Assembly (NCBI GenBank): GCA_947172415.1
Contig: OX359202.1
Span: 4,698,899 to 4,762,898 of the forward strand
Source of the DNA: Chondrosia reniformis
Lineage: Eukaryota; Porifera; Demospongiae; Chondrillida; Chondrillidae
DNA: 64,000 nt
Direction: 5' to 3'
Shown one piece after another: positions 37,225 through 49,283 of this stretch (its first letter is position 1; each line of letters opens with the position of its first letter). A model generated the notes under the pieces. It worked only from the letters and a program-made list of their open reading frames with translations, did not search any database and had not been told where the DNA came from. Made by a program: the position numbers and the translations under genes.

Positions 37225-39638
37225 CTCCCAGTTTCTTATCTCCCAATTTCTTATGGTATATATTCTTGTAAAGTTTGGCTTGTGATATACTTGACATGAT
37301 TTGGATTTCATTATATAGCTGTAGATGGGGATCATATTACACTTAGGAAAGTCATGCAGTAAAAATCTGAAGTATATACATGTATAGGAATTTTCAAATT
37401 GGATTTTGGAACAACCACACAAGGCCAAATGTCAGGTTGCAAAAGGTATGAAGCCGTGCAGGCAGATCAAAAACAGTGCAATACGCACGTACGTCATTTC
37501 AATTAAAAGATTAGGTTTCAATATATACAAATTATATAAATGCATGGAACCTGAAATATGGTTCTGCATTATATGGAATTGCAACTATTATGATGATATT
37601 ACTGTATAGTTGAATGCCGGCAGTTCCCATGCAGTTATAGGGTCCTAGCTATCACAGGATCAAATCTCAGGTTAAAAAAACAAGACACTGATTGTATGAT
37701 AAGGCTAATCATACAGAAGTTGCATATACACTGAAATTTAAGTAACTTAACCATACACTTCTGTGTTTGGGCGCACCATTCAGTGTATATGCAACTACTG
37801 TATGATTAGCCTTATCATATAATCAGTGTCTTTTTGCAGATGTATTAGTGAACACTGCCATTCCTACTTCCAACATCATTTTTGTAAATGTTTTTTATTT
37901 ACTTGTATATAGTACGGTTTCAGTCTATATACAATCTAAAATCTCTAGATGCTGATCAGAAATTTCATGATCAGTTATCAATGGTATACTCAAAAACAGA
38001 AATGATGTGTAACTAAGTAACCTATTTCAGTATGCCAATACTGTATATGGTGTGCTGTATCTCTCGTGGGTCACTGTTTTGTTTCAATACTTTTTCCAGA
38101 TGTATACTATTCATTGTTGCAACACTGGCCATCCCTAACTTCTGACTTCATTTTTTAACTATTATATTTATACACGTACACATTGAAAGCTTTCAGAACT
38201 TTCAGTTTCAAAAATATGATCTATGGTATGTACAAACTCATGAAACCTGAGATGCATATGTAGTTGAAATTACAGGTTTAACTTTCAGTACCCATACAGT
38301 TATAGGACCCTAATTTGTAGGAAATGCCATCATGTATTCTAATAATTCCAGGGAATTTTGCAATTGATGTACGCATATATACAGAATGGAATTATGCACT
38401 TTTTATATAGACTGTACAAGAGTACTAGTATTTACGTATACATGCATTATATATACGTATATACGTACGTATATATATATATATATATATAGTACAATTT
38501 CAGTCTTTCACCTTACATACATATAGTAATATTTGTATGTTTGTATAATGGAGATTTTTTGGGCATGTACTGATCAGGATGCCCCAAAATGTACCATGCA
38601 GCAGAGATGGCAAATGGTAAGTACTTTCAACCCACTATTGGTGCATGTGCCGAGCTGGAGAGGGGAAGGCCAAGTACTACACTACCAGTGATGAGACCAT
38701 CTGTGCAACAAAGTTGATTTTAACTTGAAACAGCTATAACACCAAACAGGCCCAAGTGGAGCCAACTGTCAAGGAGAATAGCTGAAGTGGCAGCGGTAAT
38801 AGTGCACGCATGTATTTGTGTTTAGAAACTTGCAGTTTGTATATAACACAAAAGTGCTTCATACCATTTAATCCTTTGGAAAGTGCATAACAAGCAAGGA
38901 GAGTATAGATATGGGCTATCTTTCCATGTAAGTGACTGGTTTGAGGGCATGCATCGCTGCATGCACATGATCAGAAAATCACAACCTGATATACCAAAAA
39001 GGAAAGATGAATAGTAGATATGAACATATGCATGCAATTATAAATGTTACAGTAGAAACACTTGTAAAATGAGATTAAAAGTATAGGGATGGCAGTCCAT
39101 GGGACTAGCACATGATCTAGAAATGAAGCAAGACATGTAAGGCTAACCATGCAGAAGTGGCATATCTACTGAAATTTATATAATTAACTGCATCACTCCA
39201 TAATTTGGGCGCATCATGATACAATTTTTAGACGATATATGCATCCAAGATCAATAAAGATTACATGTACATCTATTACTATATAGGCTAGCGTGCCATG
39301 AAAGGGAAGAAAATGAGGAAATCCGTAAGTAGGCCCATAGCTGTTCCACCTACTTACAGTCATTAATCACTTTTTCAGATTAGTTAATTAATATTGTACA
39401 AAAAGCTGTTTTGGAAGCTTAAAAAGCTAAAAATAGGGCGGCCATGTTCTTTTCGTACCATCCTATTCGCTTGATATTACATTTTAATTTAGTCATAATA
39501 GAGAAGATAACCAACACCTATAACTTATATAGTTAGAAACAAGCACGTGGATTTAAGACGCGCAGACTTTCGCGGCTATTGGAAACATGTTTGAATCGAC
39601 CAATTGCAATCCAGTAACAAGTGGCAGCAAATTTTGTG
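37225..39638. other. Head-to-head intergenic region with fold-back remnants
   Basis: It separates the starts of the rolling-stone-like and HAP2 genes. It contains fold-back family copies at about 37677-37905 (AAGACACTGATTGTATGAT inverted as ATCATATAATCAGTGTCTT), a partial copy near 38000-38170 and a third near 39060-39210. A TATA/TACGTA simple repeat lies at 38450-38492. Short frames here show no gene-like character. Confidence 0.5.
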
Positions 39639-42600
39639 ATGGTGGTGATGCTATTGCCTGGCTTTCAAACAAACATTTTCTTTCTCTCTGTATTTGTTAC
39701 ATTTTCTCGGAGTAGCCTTATTAGTCAAAGTCATGTAAGTCTTTGTGAGCGTTCTTCTGCAGAACCGACTTCACCAGATGGCGTTCCTTGTGAGAAGAAA
39801 ATTGTCGTTACAATGGGTCTGAAAGCAGGCCAAAAGTCCGGAAGCGAGTCATTGTATGCTAATATTGATCAAATATACGAAGAAGGAAGTACAGAACTCA
39901 GTCGACTAAAGAAACCATTTAAAGTAGAAATACACAAATCTCCTGCACTCATCAGTTATGAACTCTACTATAGAGGGGTGAGTGGATTCACTATGGGCCA
40001 TATTACACGTCATGCAATCTAGATCTGTGGTTGGTAATTTTGAGCATCAGCAACTATTATAGTGATTCACAAGTTTGAAAGTTTCTATACTTCACTTCAC
40101 TTACCTTAAGGGTCAAAACGTTCAAACCTAAGTGTTGCTAATGCATAATGATCCAACAAGTATATACCCCTTATCATTTCATGTCCATCTGTATATATAC
40201 ATTCATCCATTCCATCATATCTACATATACGTATATGCGTATAATACTTAGCCTTCACCTATCTCAATATGTACATATATATATAATAGTCTGCTAATGC
40301 AAAGCCACATGAAGAAAGTACACTTCAGAGGGATTGCCGTGATCATTGGGAGCTACCTGTCTCCGAGTTGGCTTGTGGGAAATTTCATGATGGTACATCA
40401 TATGTTTTTAACAGTCAGGGATTTTGCTGTGTGTGTTCTCTTGGTGGCATACTCCACCTTGATGAAGGAATAGATAACATAAGAGGTAACCATAGCTGTC
40501 ATCTGTTTGGAGGAGTCCATGCTTCAGCACACTGTCTGCGGTTCCATGACTTGTGGTCAGTAACCAATACTAGTCTGTATATGAAATAAATTTGTACCTA
40601 TAGTTATTGAAAAGCACCGAATCAATATACTTGGAAAATCCCTACGTTAAAGGTTTTAAGTACATTTCATATATACCATATGAAACCTGAGATTTGGTGC
40701 TGTGATAAATGTAGTGTATCTAGCCGTAGGTCAAACAGGATTAATGGGATGACCGATGGGCTTGCACTATTATACATACAATAGGTCACATGATCGGGTT
40801 ATGCATTAGCAAATTAGAGGTTCATGCGGGTGCTTATGCAATAGTCACATGGGCGAGGAAGGTAGACACAGTCTGCACATTCATGCTAGTTTGCATGTGG
40901 TTGCTTGTGGACCTTTGGTCATCAGCTATAGATTGTTTGATGTTTGATAAATTGATGCTGATGTCGTACATTATATACGGAGCATCAACATCTAATTATA
41001 AAAATCTTGACTATAAAGTCACGTATCATCTAGGATCATGAGTACATTATTCATATTATATATACGTAAGTCTTGTTATATATACGCCAGTATATCTATA
41101 TATACAATATATGAGCTTCATATTATGTACAAGAAACTAAATATATACTCAATATACTTACTTAAGAAGAGCATATATAATATTAGAACTATAGTGAGGG
41201 TACCATGTATAAAAAGGGTCTGCATACGTACGTACATGCAATATATAAATTAGTTGCAGTAAACTGTATTATCTCATTTCCTGAAATATATACTCTTTCA
41301 GGTATGATGTCTATGAAATTGGTCCTGGTCTGTTGTATTACAATATAAGCATTGATATAGCAGAGTTTGGTGGGATTGAAGAGAAGTCACCAAATGGCTT
41401 TAATGTCATATGGAGACCACTGTCATCTTTTAGTGTCAGTCCAGAGGTCCCAATCAGAAGATCCGAAAATGGAAAAGTCTGTATTTAATATACATAGTTT
41501 ATTTTACGTAGGCATATGCATATTTTATATATGCTATATATTACACTTGCATGTGCACAGCTGACCATTTTAATGATATGCTGCTTACGTATAATATATT
41601 ATGTATATAATTTGTAGGTTGTTGCTGAAATACATGGTGAACTGCTTGGAGGCACATTTGTCAAAGATTTTTCAACCAAGTACCTTTTAATACCAAACAT
41701 AATTCACTGGCCAAAAAATCAAGAGCCACCAGTACAATACAACGTGAGGACCTATGCAGGCATACAGTGTAACTATACATGCATGTATATATATACAGTG
41801 AATCCTCGATCGAGGATGGCGGAGTCTACTAGCGCTGCGAAGCCTAAGCGAAAGAGAACAGTTTTAAGTATTGAATCTATACGTGTTTTGTTGGCGTGCT
41901 TGATCGTCCAAAGAAATCGTTCTACTGTTCTACATATTTGATTGTATTTCACTTATCCGAACTTTTCACTTATCCGAACAAAATTTTTGTGCCATTTGAC
42001 CAATGGGGTTCGGATAACTGAGGATTCACTGTATATGCATCCAATATGTGTAGAATGAATTAAATAATTTATTCTGTGTGTAATATATTCCTATTGTATA
42101 GAATGGTCCTTCAGACTGGTTGATTGTGGACAAACATGATGTTGATCTGTCTGGAAGGACTTGTAACAGAGTTGGAACATACTTTACAGCATTTAGGACA
42201 CAGACTAAACCTTGTCAACAGGATCAGGGAAGGTCAGCGTCTTAGTATTTCAAATTTGTATATATACTACATATATATGTGCATATACGTATGTAGCATA
42301 CACATACATATATTACACAACATCATGTTTTCCCTCTTCTTAATGTTTGAGAATGATTATATACTTGTGGTTTGATTATCACTAAGATTATTCATATATA
42401 ATAGGTATCCATTGCCAATGTCACAGTGCACATGTGTATTTTATTACTGGATTATTTTGCCAAACAATTATATATGATAGTAATTAAATAGCTGATGAAC
42501 CAAATGCTAGGGGGACCACAAAGTCCCTACCATGTAAGTGCTGAGGGACCAAGTCCTAAATGCGCTTGATTAGTACTCATGCATGCATGATCAATTTTGA

Positions 42601-43737
42601 CATACGTACTCAATTACAATTCAAAAACACAATATAAGTTTAGTGCTATATACGTATACATATATTGACTTGATATACGTATACATACGTACATATAATT
42701 ATAATATCATTTATGTATATGTACGTATATGTGTAGCTGTTTACACAATCAGCCTTTAGATATATGGAATGGAGATAATGTGAGTTCAGTATACTTGTAG
42801 CTACATGTATCTGCTTAGACAGTATGTACGTATATGATTTATGTATATACATTGTATGGACATTGATATTAAATTTGGTCAATTATTAGGACTTTAACAC
42901 ACGTCTTGAATGGTTCACTTCAAAATTTACTCAAGACGTGTGTTAAAGTCCTAATAATTGACCCAATTTAATATATATCAAATTAGCATGTCTAATAACA
43001 TTATATGAATACGCCATTTTTCTTACATGCTACATCTACGTACTTACTAGTACAGGCCTATAGGGAAATAAACCTAGTGAGAGCTTTGGATGAGGATACA
43101 AGATTTTTCTCCTTCTACTTCTCTTCTCCACTGGACCAGATACGTAGCTGTTTCTGGGAATTCCACTATCACCTGTATTTATGTATATTTGCAGACACTT
43201 AGACAAGGAGGGAACCAAGGACACTATATGTTACAATATTTTGGAGATATTCACGAATCTACAACAGCTGAGAATGGCTCTGTGGTACTAAAATTCAAGT
43301 ATTCAGATTTTCAGAACACACTTGTTACGTTCCACATAGATGCATCAGACTTAACATTTGTCTATTCAGTGTGAGTGTCTTCCAGTATGAAATGTATATA
43401 CTGGTTTATATAGGCTACATATTAATTACGTAAGTGATATACATATATATGTATATGATCTTATAATATAATATACGTACGTATATGACAATGTACATAT
43501 ATATATTCATTTATATACACAAAGAGCAAGTGGAAGGATAGTAAATGTTTATGCCACCAATTTCAAGGCTCTCTCAGAAAGTGGGTTTGTCTATGTAGAG
43601 GTGGAGAATACTGGAGAAGTTTCATCTGAATTCTCAGTGAGTTATTTATTAAAAGCATCATGGTTGTACAGTATATACTGTGCATGCATGTGCAGTTGTA
43701 TTACAGTGGAATCTCATTATAAAGAAGCTCAAATGGG

Positions 43738-43776
<39 letters not shown>

Positions 43777-46042
43777 TATTCACTTATTGAATGTATATAA
43801 TAGTATACAACTTTAGCTGGGGCTAGCAAAATACTTCACTATGCTGAGACATTTACTATAAGCGATTTTGTTATAATGAGATTTTACTGTATATGTATAT
43901 ATACCTACAACTGCAGCTTTGGTATTGACCCACTGCCTACATCTTGCACTGTTAATATACACATTAGTTATGCAACTAATGACTATATACGTACGTAGGT
44001 ATCTATTAGTGCATGTAGTCAAGGCATTACAAAGACAAGTGGGAAAACAGTCCACTTGGATCCTGGGCAAGTCAGAGAATTGACATTTCAAATCAGAACC
44101 TACCGCTCACTTGGTGCTGCTCATTCCTGTGAAGGTACGTATGTACACAACTAAATGTATATTGTATATACGTACGTATATGCATGTTCCTTTCTGTATT
44201 AACTTACAGTGCAACTTTTTGATGCTGATTATGCTTTGATCCAAAGTGCACAGGTGTCCTTCAGTACAAATGGAACCTGCTTCTGCTATGGAATATGTGG
44301 CTGTGTAGTGAGTTTGTCTACATTTACATAGGTATATACATACGTACATGAAAAATCTAAGATACCATTTTCCTACATGCTATATGCCTATTCTGTAAAA
44401 GAGCCTATAGGGGAACTAAACCTGAAGAGAGCTTTGCTTTTGCTTTACATGTTATATAAGCCAGTATACATGTGCTAGTTGCAACTACAATTCCACTAGG
44501 ATACTTGCAATGAAGCATACTTAATGCAAGTGCAAATAATTGGAAGTTGGCAGGATAACAGCTCACATTAACACAAATATATTTACTTTTTAACTTTCAC
44601 ACACTGTATTTTTAACTCTACTATTTATGTATATGATGCATGTAAATACCTTCAAGTTCAACAGACCAAAGTAATTTTACATGTTTGCAGTGTAACCCAA
44701 GTGAACAGCTTCTGTGTCCTGAGCCACCGGTAGTGTATGTACCAGATGACATTGGAAAAAGAGTGTTATTTCTGATTTTAGAATCCCTTGGAGCTCATGG
44801 TCTGGCATTAATCATTGGAGGAACTCTAATTATTCTTGGTTTTATTAAGCTAAGCTTTGGAGGAATATTTTGTTGTAGAAAGAAAAAATCAGAAGAGTTG
44901 GCAGAAGAATTGAAAAAGAAGGGATTACTTCCTCAACAGGGTTTGTTAAACACATGCCCTGCATACATGTATATATATAAGTAACATTGTTAATACTGGT
45001 ACCTTGATGGGCACAATAGCTGTCTGCACACTTTAAAGTACATATAGTATAATATATATAAAGTTGTGATTACACATTGTAATTGCCGGATGAATATATG
45101 TATATGCTATAGCTAGTTATCCACGTTCAAATATATGCAGGTCCAATGCCAGTCATTTGTGGTGGCAAATGCCAAGGAGCTCTAGCAGCTAAGGATAGAT
45201 TTGAGAGACGAAATAAAAAGCTGCTAAAGTTAGGAAAAAAGCCTAAAAGAGAAGAGAATTGGATGAATAGTAGCTATGCCTGTTCCTGTCATACAGAGTT
45301 AGTATTGTGCTCTATATATTATTATATACAGGATATTACAACAAAATTAATATGGCTATATATATATGTATTGAACATAAAATGATACATATACGTACAT
45401 ATATGTTGTAAGGAATAATCTTTAAGTCTATATATGCGTGATTCTTCATTTCTTATCACACCTTGCAGGTTAACTGACATCAGGTTCATAATGATATTGA
45501 GATCTGTTTTCTTCTTTTTCTACTGTTGCTTCATTCCGTTTGTGATGCTTGGAAAGAAGGTTGTCTGGAGGTATAGGGACACTGCAAAAGCTAAATCCAA
45601 AGCAGAAAGGTATGTTATTCGCAAAGCAAAACAAGATGGCACTGAGCACAAATATGTGCTGGATCCAAGCAAGCCCCCAGGGGAGGAACAGTACAACAAC
45701 GAATGGGAAATGTGTGAGGAAGGTAGTCAGAATGATGAGTGGATAGATGAAGCAATCCAACCACATTCAGAGTCCTTAAAGGACCATAAGGATGTCCAAG
45801 AAGACCTTGGCAATTGTGAACAAGCAGACATTGACGCCTTAATGAATTTGGAAGAGGGAAATGCAAAACAAAAGTCATCAAAAATTAAAAATTCTTCAAA
45901 ACAAAAAAGTACAAAACGAAATACTGAAACAAGGAAGAAGTCATCATCTTTGACTGAACTAAAACAGAGATTAGACGGAGCCAAATTAAGAGCTAAAGAA
46001 AAGAGAAAGAAAGCGAAGTTACCAAAGAAAAGTGAAGTTTAG
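39639..46042 (+). CDS. HAP2: HAP2/GCS1 gamete membrane fusion protein, 13 exons, about 856 aa
   Basis: Exons: 39639-39977, 40290-40555, 41302-41476, 41618-41743, 42102-42232, 42405-42435, 43195-43370, 43525-43636, 43999-44134, 44210-44307, 44691-44940, 45141-45297 and 45469-46042. The phases agree and sum to 857 codons with stop. Family signatures are CEKKIVVTMGLKAGQ near the N-terminus, SQGFCCVCS, ASAHCLRFHDLWYDVYEIGP at the exon 2/3 join (HAP2-GCS1 core), TCNRVGTYFTAF and NTGEVSSEFS. HAP2 is a class II fusogen on the gamete surface that merges plasma membranes. The start ATG is followed by a hydrophobic stretch (NIFFLSVFVTF) that could be a signal peptide. A hydrophobic segment lies in exon 11 (GLALIIGGTLIILGFIKLSF). 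A second in exon 13 (RFIMILRSVFFFFYCCFIPF) corresponds to the plant transmembrane segment. A long charged, lysine-rich tail follows. The 31-nt exon 6 is the weakest part; it restores phase and adds cysteines where the family has a C...C pair. Confidence 0.93.
41796..42031. mobile_element. pogo/Tigger-like MITE in HAP2 intron 4
   Basis: CAGTGAATCCTCG at the left and CGGATAACTGAGGATTCACT plus G at the right are inverted, flanked by TA. A plus-strand frame reads MAESTSAAKPKRKRTVLSIE and then degenerates. It resembles the N-terminus of a Tigger/jerky-type transposase before its helix-turn-helix. Internally deleted. Confidence 0.75.
42878..42962. repeat. Perfect 32-bp inverted repeat, HAP2 intron 6
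   Basis: GTCAATTATTAGGACTTTAA... at 42878-42909 is exactly inverted at 42931-42962, with a 21-bp loop. Similarity extends outward with one gap (TAAATTTGG / CCCAATTTA). Confidence 0.9.
43020..43185 (+). repeat. Dispersed repeat family (CCTATAGGGAACTAAACC), copy 3
   Basis: Same blocks as 20597-20855, lying immediately before the HAP2 exon 7 acceptor (43194), so repeat sequence contributes to that acceptor region. Confidence 0.6.
43704..43889. mobile_element. MITE with CAGTGGAATCTCATTATA ends, HAP2 intron 8
   Basis: CAGTGGAATCTCATTATAAA at the left is inverted as TTATAATGAGATTTTACTG at the right, with TA flanks. It contains a (TA)n run at 43741-43772. A second copy lies in MED17 at 63284-63459. 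Confidence 0.75.
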
Positions 46043-47007
46043 TATATACAACTATAATTCCCTATATGTGTACATGTTATTGAATCATTACAACAAGATT
46101 GATATTATAACTTGTGTATATATATATTCAGTTCCAGTTGATAAAACTTTCATGGTCAAAAATGTTGCTAAATTATTACAAAGCACGTACTATAAATCAT
46201 CTTCATGTTGCAATCTACATAATGTACATTTTGTTTTGTGCATGTTAAATCAAACTGACCTCTTTCTCTAATTACATATTAATTAACATGGTTTTCTCAA
46301 ATATCCATGTAATTCCTCTCATATACATAGAGCAAAAGATATGATTTCAACCTACGTACCTTTATAACTTACATTTAAGCTTTAAATGGATCAATAACAG
46401 CTAATATGTTATACAAGTTCTTGTACGATTACAGTGCATTTATGTTGCTTCAATCATGGAACTCAAACCTTTAATTCCATTGAATAAAGAAGGCTTATTA
46501 TATATGGAAACTTCAAGTCATGTTATAGGTTATGTTTATGCATTGAAATTATGTCAAATTCCTAAGATTAATTGATTTTGATTGGTATCCATTCTAATTA
46601 AATCCTTTAATTTATACATTTCAATGTAAGATATGAACCAGTGTTACTAAAGCTTATTTTAAGGTACAAAGTCACTGGCCACTTGATAATAAATCTTAAG
46701 GGCCATATAACGAAAAATAATAATCTTCCATGTGAATATTAGCATCAATTGACAGCATGAACCTACTGTATCATGATCATAATGGGGTAAAAGACTACAG
46801 GACAGACAATTCTATGTCTTCAGGCAGGCCAATAACTTCATTATGTATAAAATTATAAGGTTTTATTTTAAACACTTCTGAAATCTGTAATTAGGTATAT
46901 ATGGCTACACATCTGTATCGCCTGATCAGACTCAACTAATATACCAATTTAGGATCAGTAAATCATTTGTATGCCTTCCCTGAAGTATTGTACATATGAC
47001 TGCTATA
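46043..47007. other. AT-rich region between HAP2 and the satellite
   Basis: No exon, transposon or RNA gene was recognised. It should include the HAP2 3' UTR. Confidence 0.35.
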
Positions 47008-48540
47008 CGAAGTTAATGTATGGTGAGAGATAGGGTAAATTTGAGTTGATATCAAAATTTGCAAAACTCATTGGAAGCCTTTCATACATCCCTGTGAATA
47101 TTGAGAGATATGAAGCTAATTCTTTGTGTCAGCATTCACAGACATCTATAGAGCATATCCAATGAGTTTTTGAAATTTTGATGAAACTTAAAATTTCCTT
47201 ATCTCTCACCATATACATTAACTTTGTATGGCAGATATTTCGGTACATTAAGGGTTGTAACTCCAACAAACATTAAGATGTGAAGCCAATACTGGATGTC
47301 AGCATTCACAGACATGCATGAAACATTTCCAAAGAATTTTAGAAGTTTCAATTTTTGTTCATATTTGCCCTATCTCTCACCATACATTAACTTTGTATAC
47401 CAGAATTTAATGTTCACTGAGGGCTGTCACTCCATCAAATGGAGAGATATGAAGCTAAATCTTTGTGTAAGCATTCACAGACATTAATAGAGCATATCCA
47501 AGGAGTTTTTGAAATTTTGATGAAACTTAAAATTTGCCCTATCTCTCACAATACATTAATTTTGTATACCAGAATTTAATGTTCAATGAGGGCTGTCACT
47601 CAATCAAATGGAGAGATATGAAGCTAAATCTTTGTGTAAGCATTCACAGACATCTATAGAGCATGTCCAATGGGTTTTTGAAATTTTGATGAAACTTAAA
47701 ATTTGCCCTATCTCTAACCATACATTACTAGAATTTAATGTTCATTGAGGGCTGTCACTCCATCAAATGGAGAGATATGAAGCTAATTCTTTTTGTCAGC
47801 ATCCACAGACATCTATAGAGCATTTCCAATGTGTCAGCAATCACAGACATCTATAGAGCATGTCCAATGGGTTTTTGGAATTTTGATGAAACTTAAAATT
47901 TGCCCTATCTCTCACCATACATTAACTTTGTATACCAGAATTTAATGTTTATTGAGGGCTGTCACTCAATCAAATGGAGAGATATGAAGCTAATTCTTTC
48001 TGTCAGCATTCACAGACATCTAATAAAAACGGCCTAGTTGAAATATCGATCATAGACATTAATATCGTACAGGCGATAAATATCGGACCTCTCACTATAT
48101 CTAGTTTTTTGTATCATGAATAGTCGCTCTCCTCCCTCCACCAAGACACATACAGGCTTTTATCCATTTGCCACAGTTTTGAGATGTATTGGAAATACTG
48201 CGTATGTGTGTAAAATTGCTTGGAACGATTGACTGGTCTGGAATTAAAGTGGAATAAATTGACGAATTCTCGAAAATAATTGGGATCAGAAAAGTCGTTC
48301 TCCTCGGCCCATCAAGACACCTACAGGATTTTTTTCGCTTTTCCCAGTTTTCAGGTGAACCACTAATACTGCCTATGTCTTTAAACTTGCTTGAAACAAT
48401 TCACTGATCTGGAAATAACGAGAAATATATTAAAAAAGGTCCCAACCACAACCGTTTTCTTTGGACAAAACTTCATATAAATAGAAGCGAAAAACCTTAT
48501 ATAGTAGGCCTACCTGGACACATCTCTATGGTGGTTGCGG

Positions 48541-49283
48541 TGTCATAGTCATTAATGACTCCCCCACTGAGGGACTCCCCAGTCTGTGAGGCCTAGGTGT
48601 GAATGACTCCCAAGTCACTATTGCCTAGGTGTGAATGACTCCCCACTCACATTCGCCTAGGCATGAATGAATCCCTTCTAGATGAAATGACTCCCTGGGA
48701 GTCATTCCTGCCTAGAGGTGTTACTGACCCCTTGCACATTCGTTGCTCATTTGAGGACGACACGTTGAACAGGAATTTTCGAAAGCAGCAGCAAGCAAAG
48801 GTGCATGTTAAAACATGGTTACAAGATGAACACAGTAAGATGTATAAACTGTTACAAGACAAGAACTACCTGCAAGCAAAGCACAACCATGTGTCAGGTG
48901 ATTGGTTCACCTTGATGTTAACACACTTAAAGTGAAACCACAATTGGCATGAGTCGCACTGAATCATGTGAAGATCATATGATTCAGGCAGTGCACATGT
49001 GCAGTGAACAGAGATGAAGATGTGTTTCATCCGCTTCCTTTTTCCTGGCTGTGACTGGTTGGAGAGTGGAAATGGCTCCAAGGATTGTTGCTCTATGCAG
49101 CGGAGCAAATGTACATCTCAACAGTAGCAAACTCCTCCATGGCACCCTTTCCGACCGTCACAGCATTTCAGTTTGCCGCCAAAATGGGTGGGGAGTCACT
49201 CCCACCCAAGGGACGTCATTTCCGCCTAAGGCGCTAATGACGGGGGAGTCACTCCCGACGGGGAGTCATTTACGCCTCTGACA
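48541..49283 (-). mobile_element. Ginger-like DNA transposon remnant with 4-bp target duplication
   Basis: The empty site is visible in the other two spacer copies (GGTTGCGGTTCCC). Here the sequence reads GCGG-TGTCATAGTCATTAATGACT ... GGAGTCATTTACGCCTCTGACA-GCGG, so GCGG is duplicated. The ends are inverted TGTCA/TGACA, with sub-terminal GACTCCC repeats in both orientations. TGTNR ends with 4-bp duplications are characteristic of Ginger transposons, whose transposase is related to Gypsy-type integrases. That assignment is inference, since no integrase core remains. Confidence 0.75.
48866..49108 (-). pseudogene. PHD-finger C-terminal fragment inside the transposon
   Basis: The minus-strand frame includes VHCTCALPESYDLHMIQCD, SCQLWFHFKCVNIKV and SPDTWLCFACR, then a stop. 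The spacing CxC...CxxC...HxxC...CxxC is a complete PHD finger, a reader-type zinc finger of about 50 residues. It is the C-terminal end of a longer element protein whose other domains are deleted. The first ATG-like codon is not meaningful. Confidence 0.75.

Noticed and set aside
48663-48935. Plus-strand 90-residue frame in the transposon insertion
   Set aside because: Opposite strand to the PHD-finger frame and without recognisable features.
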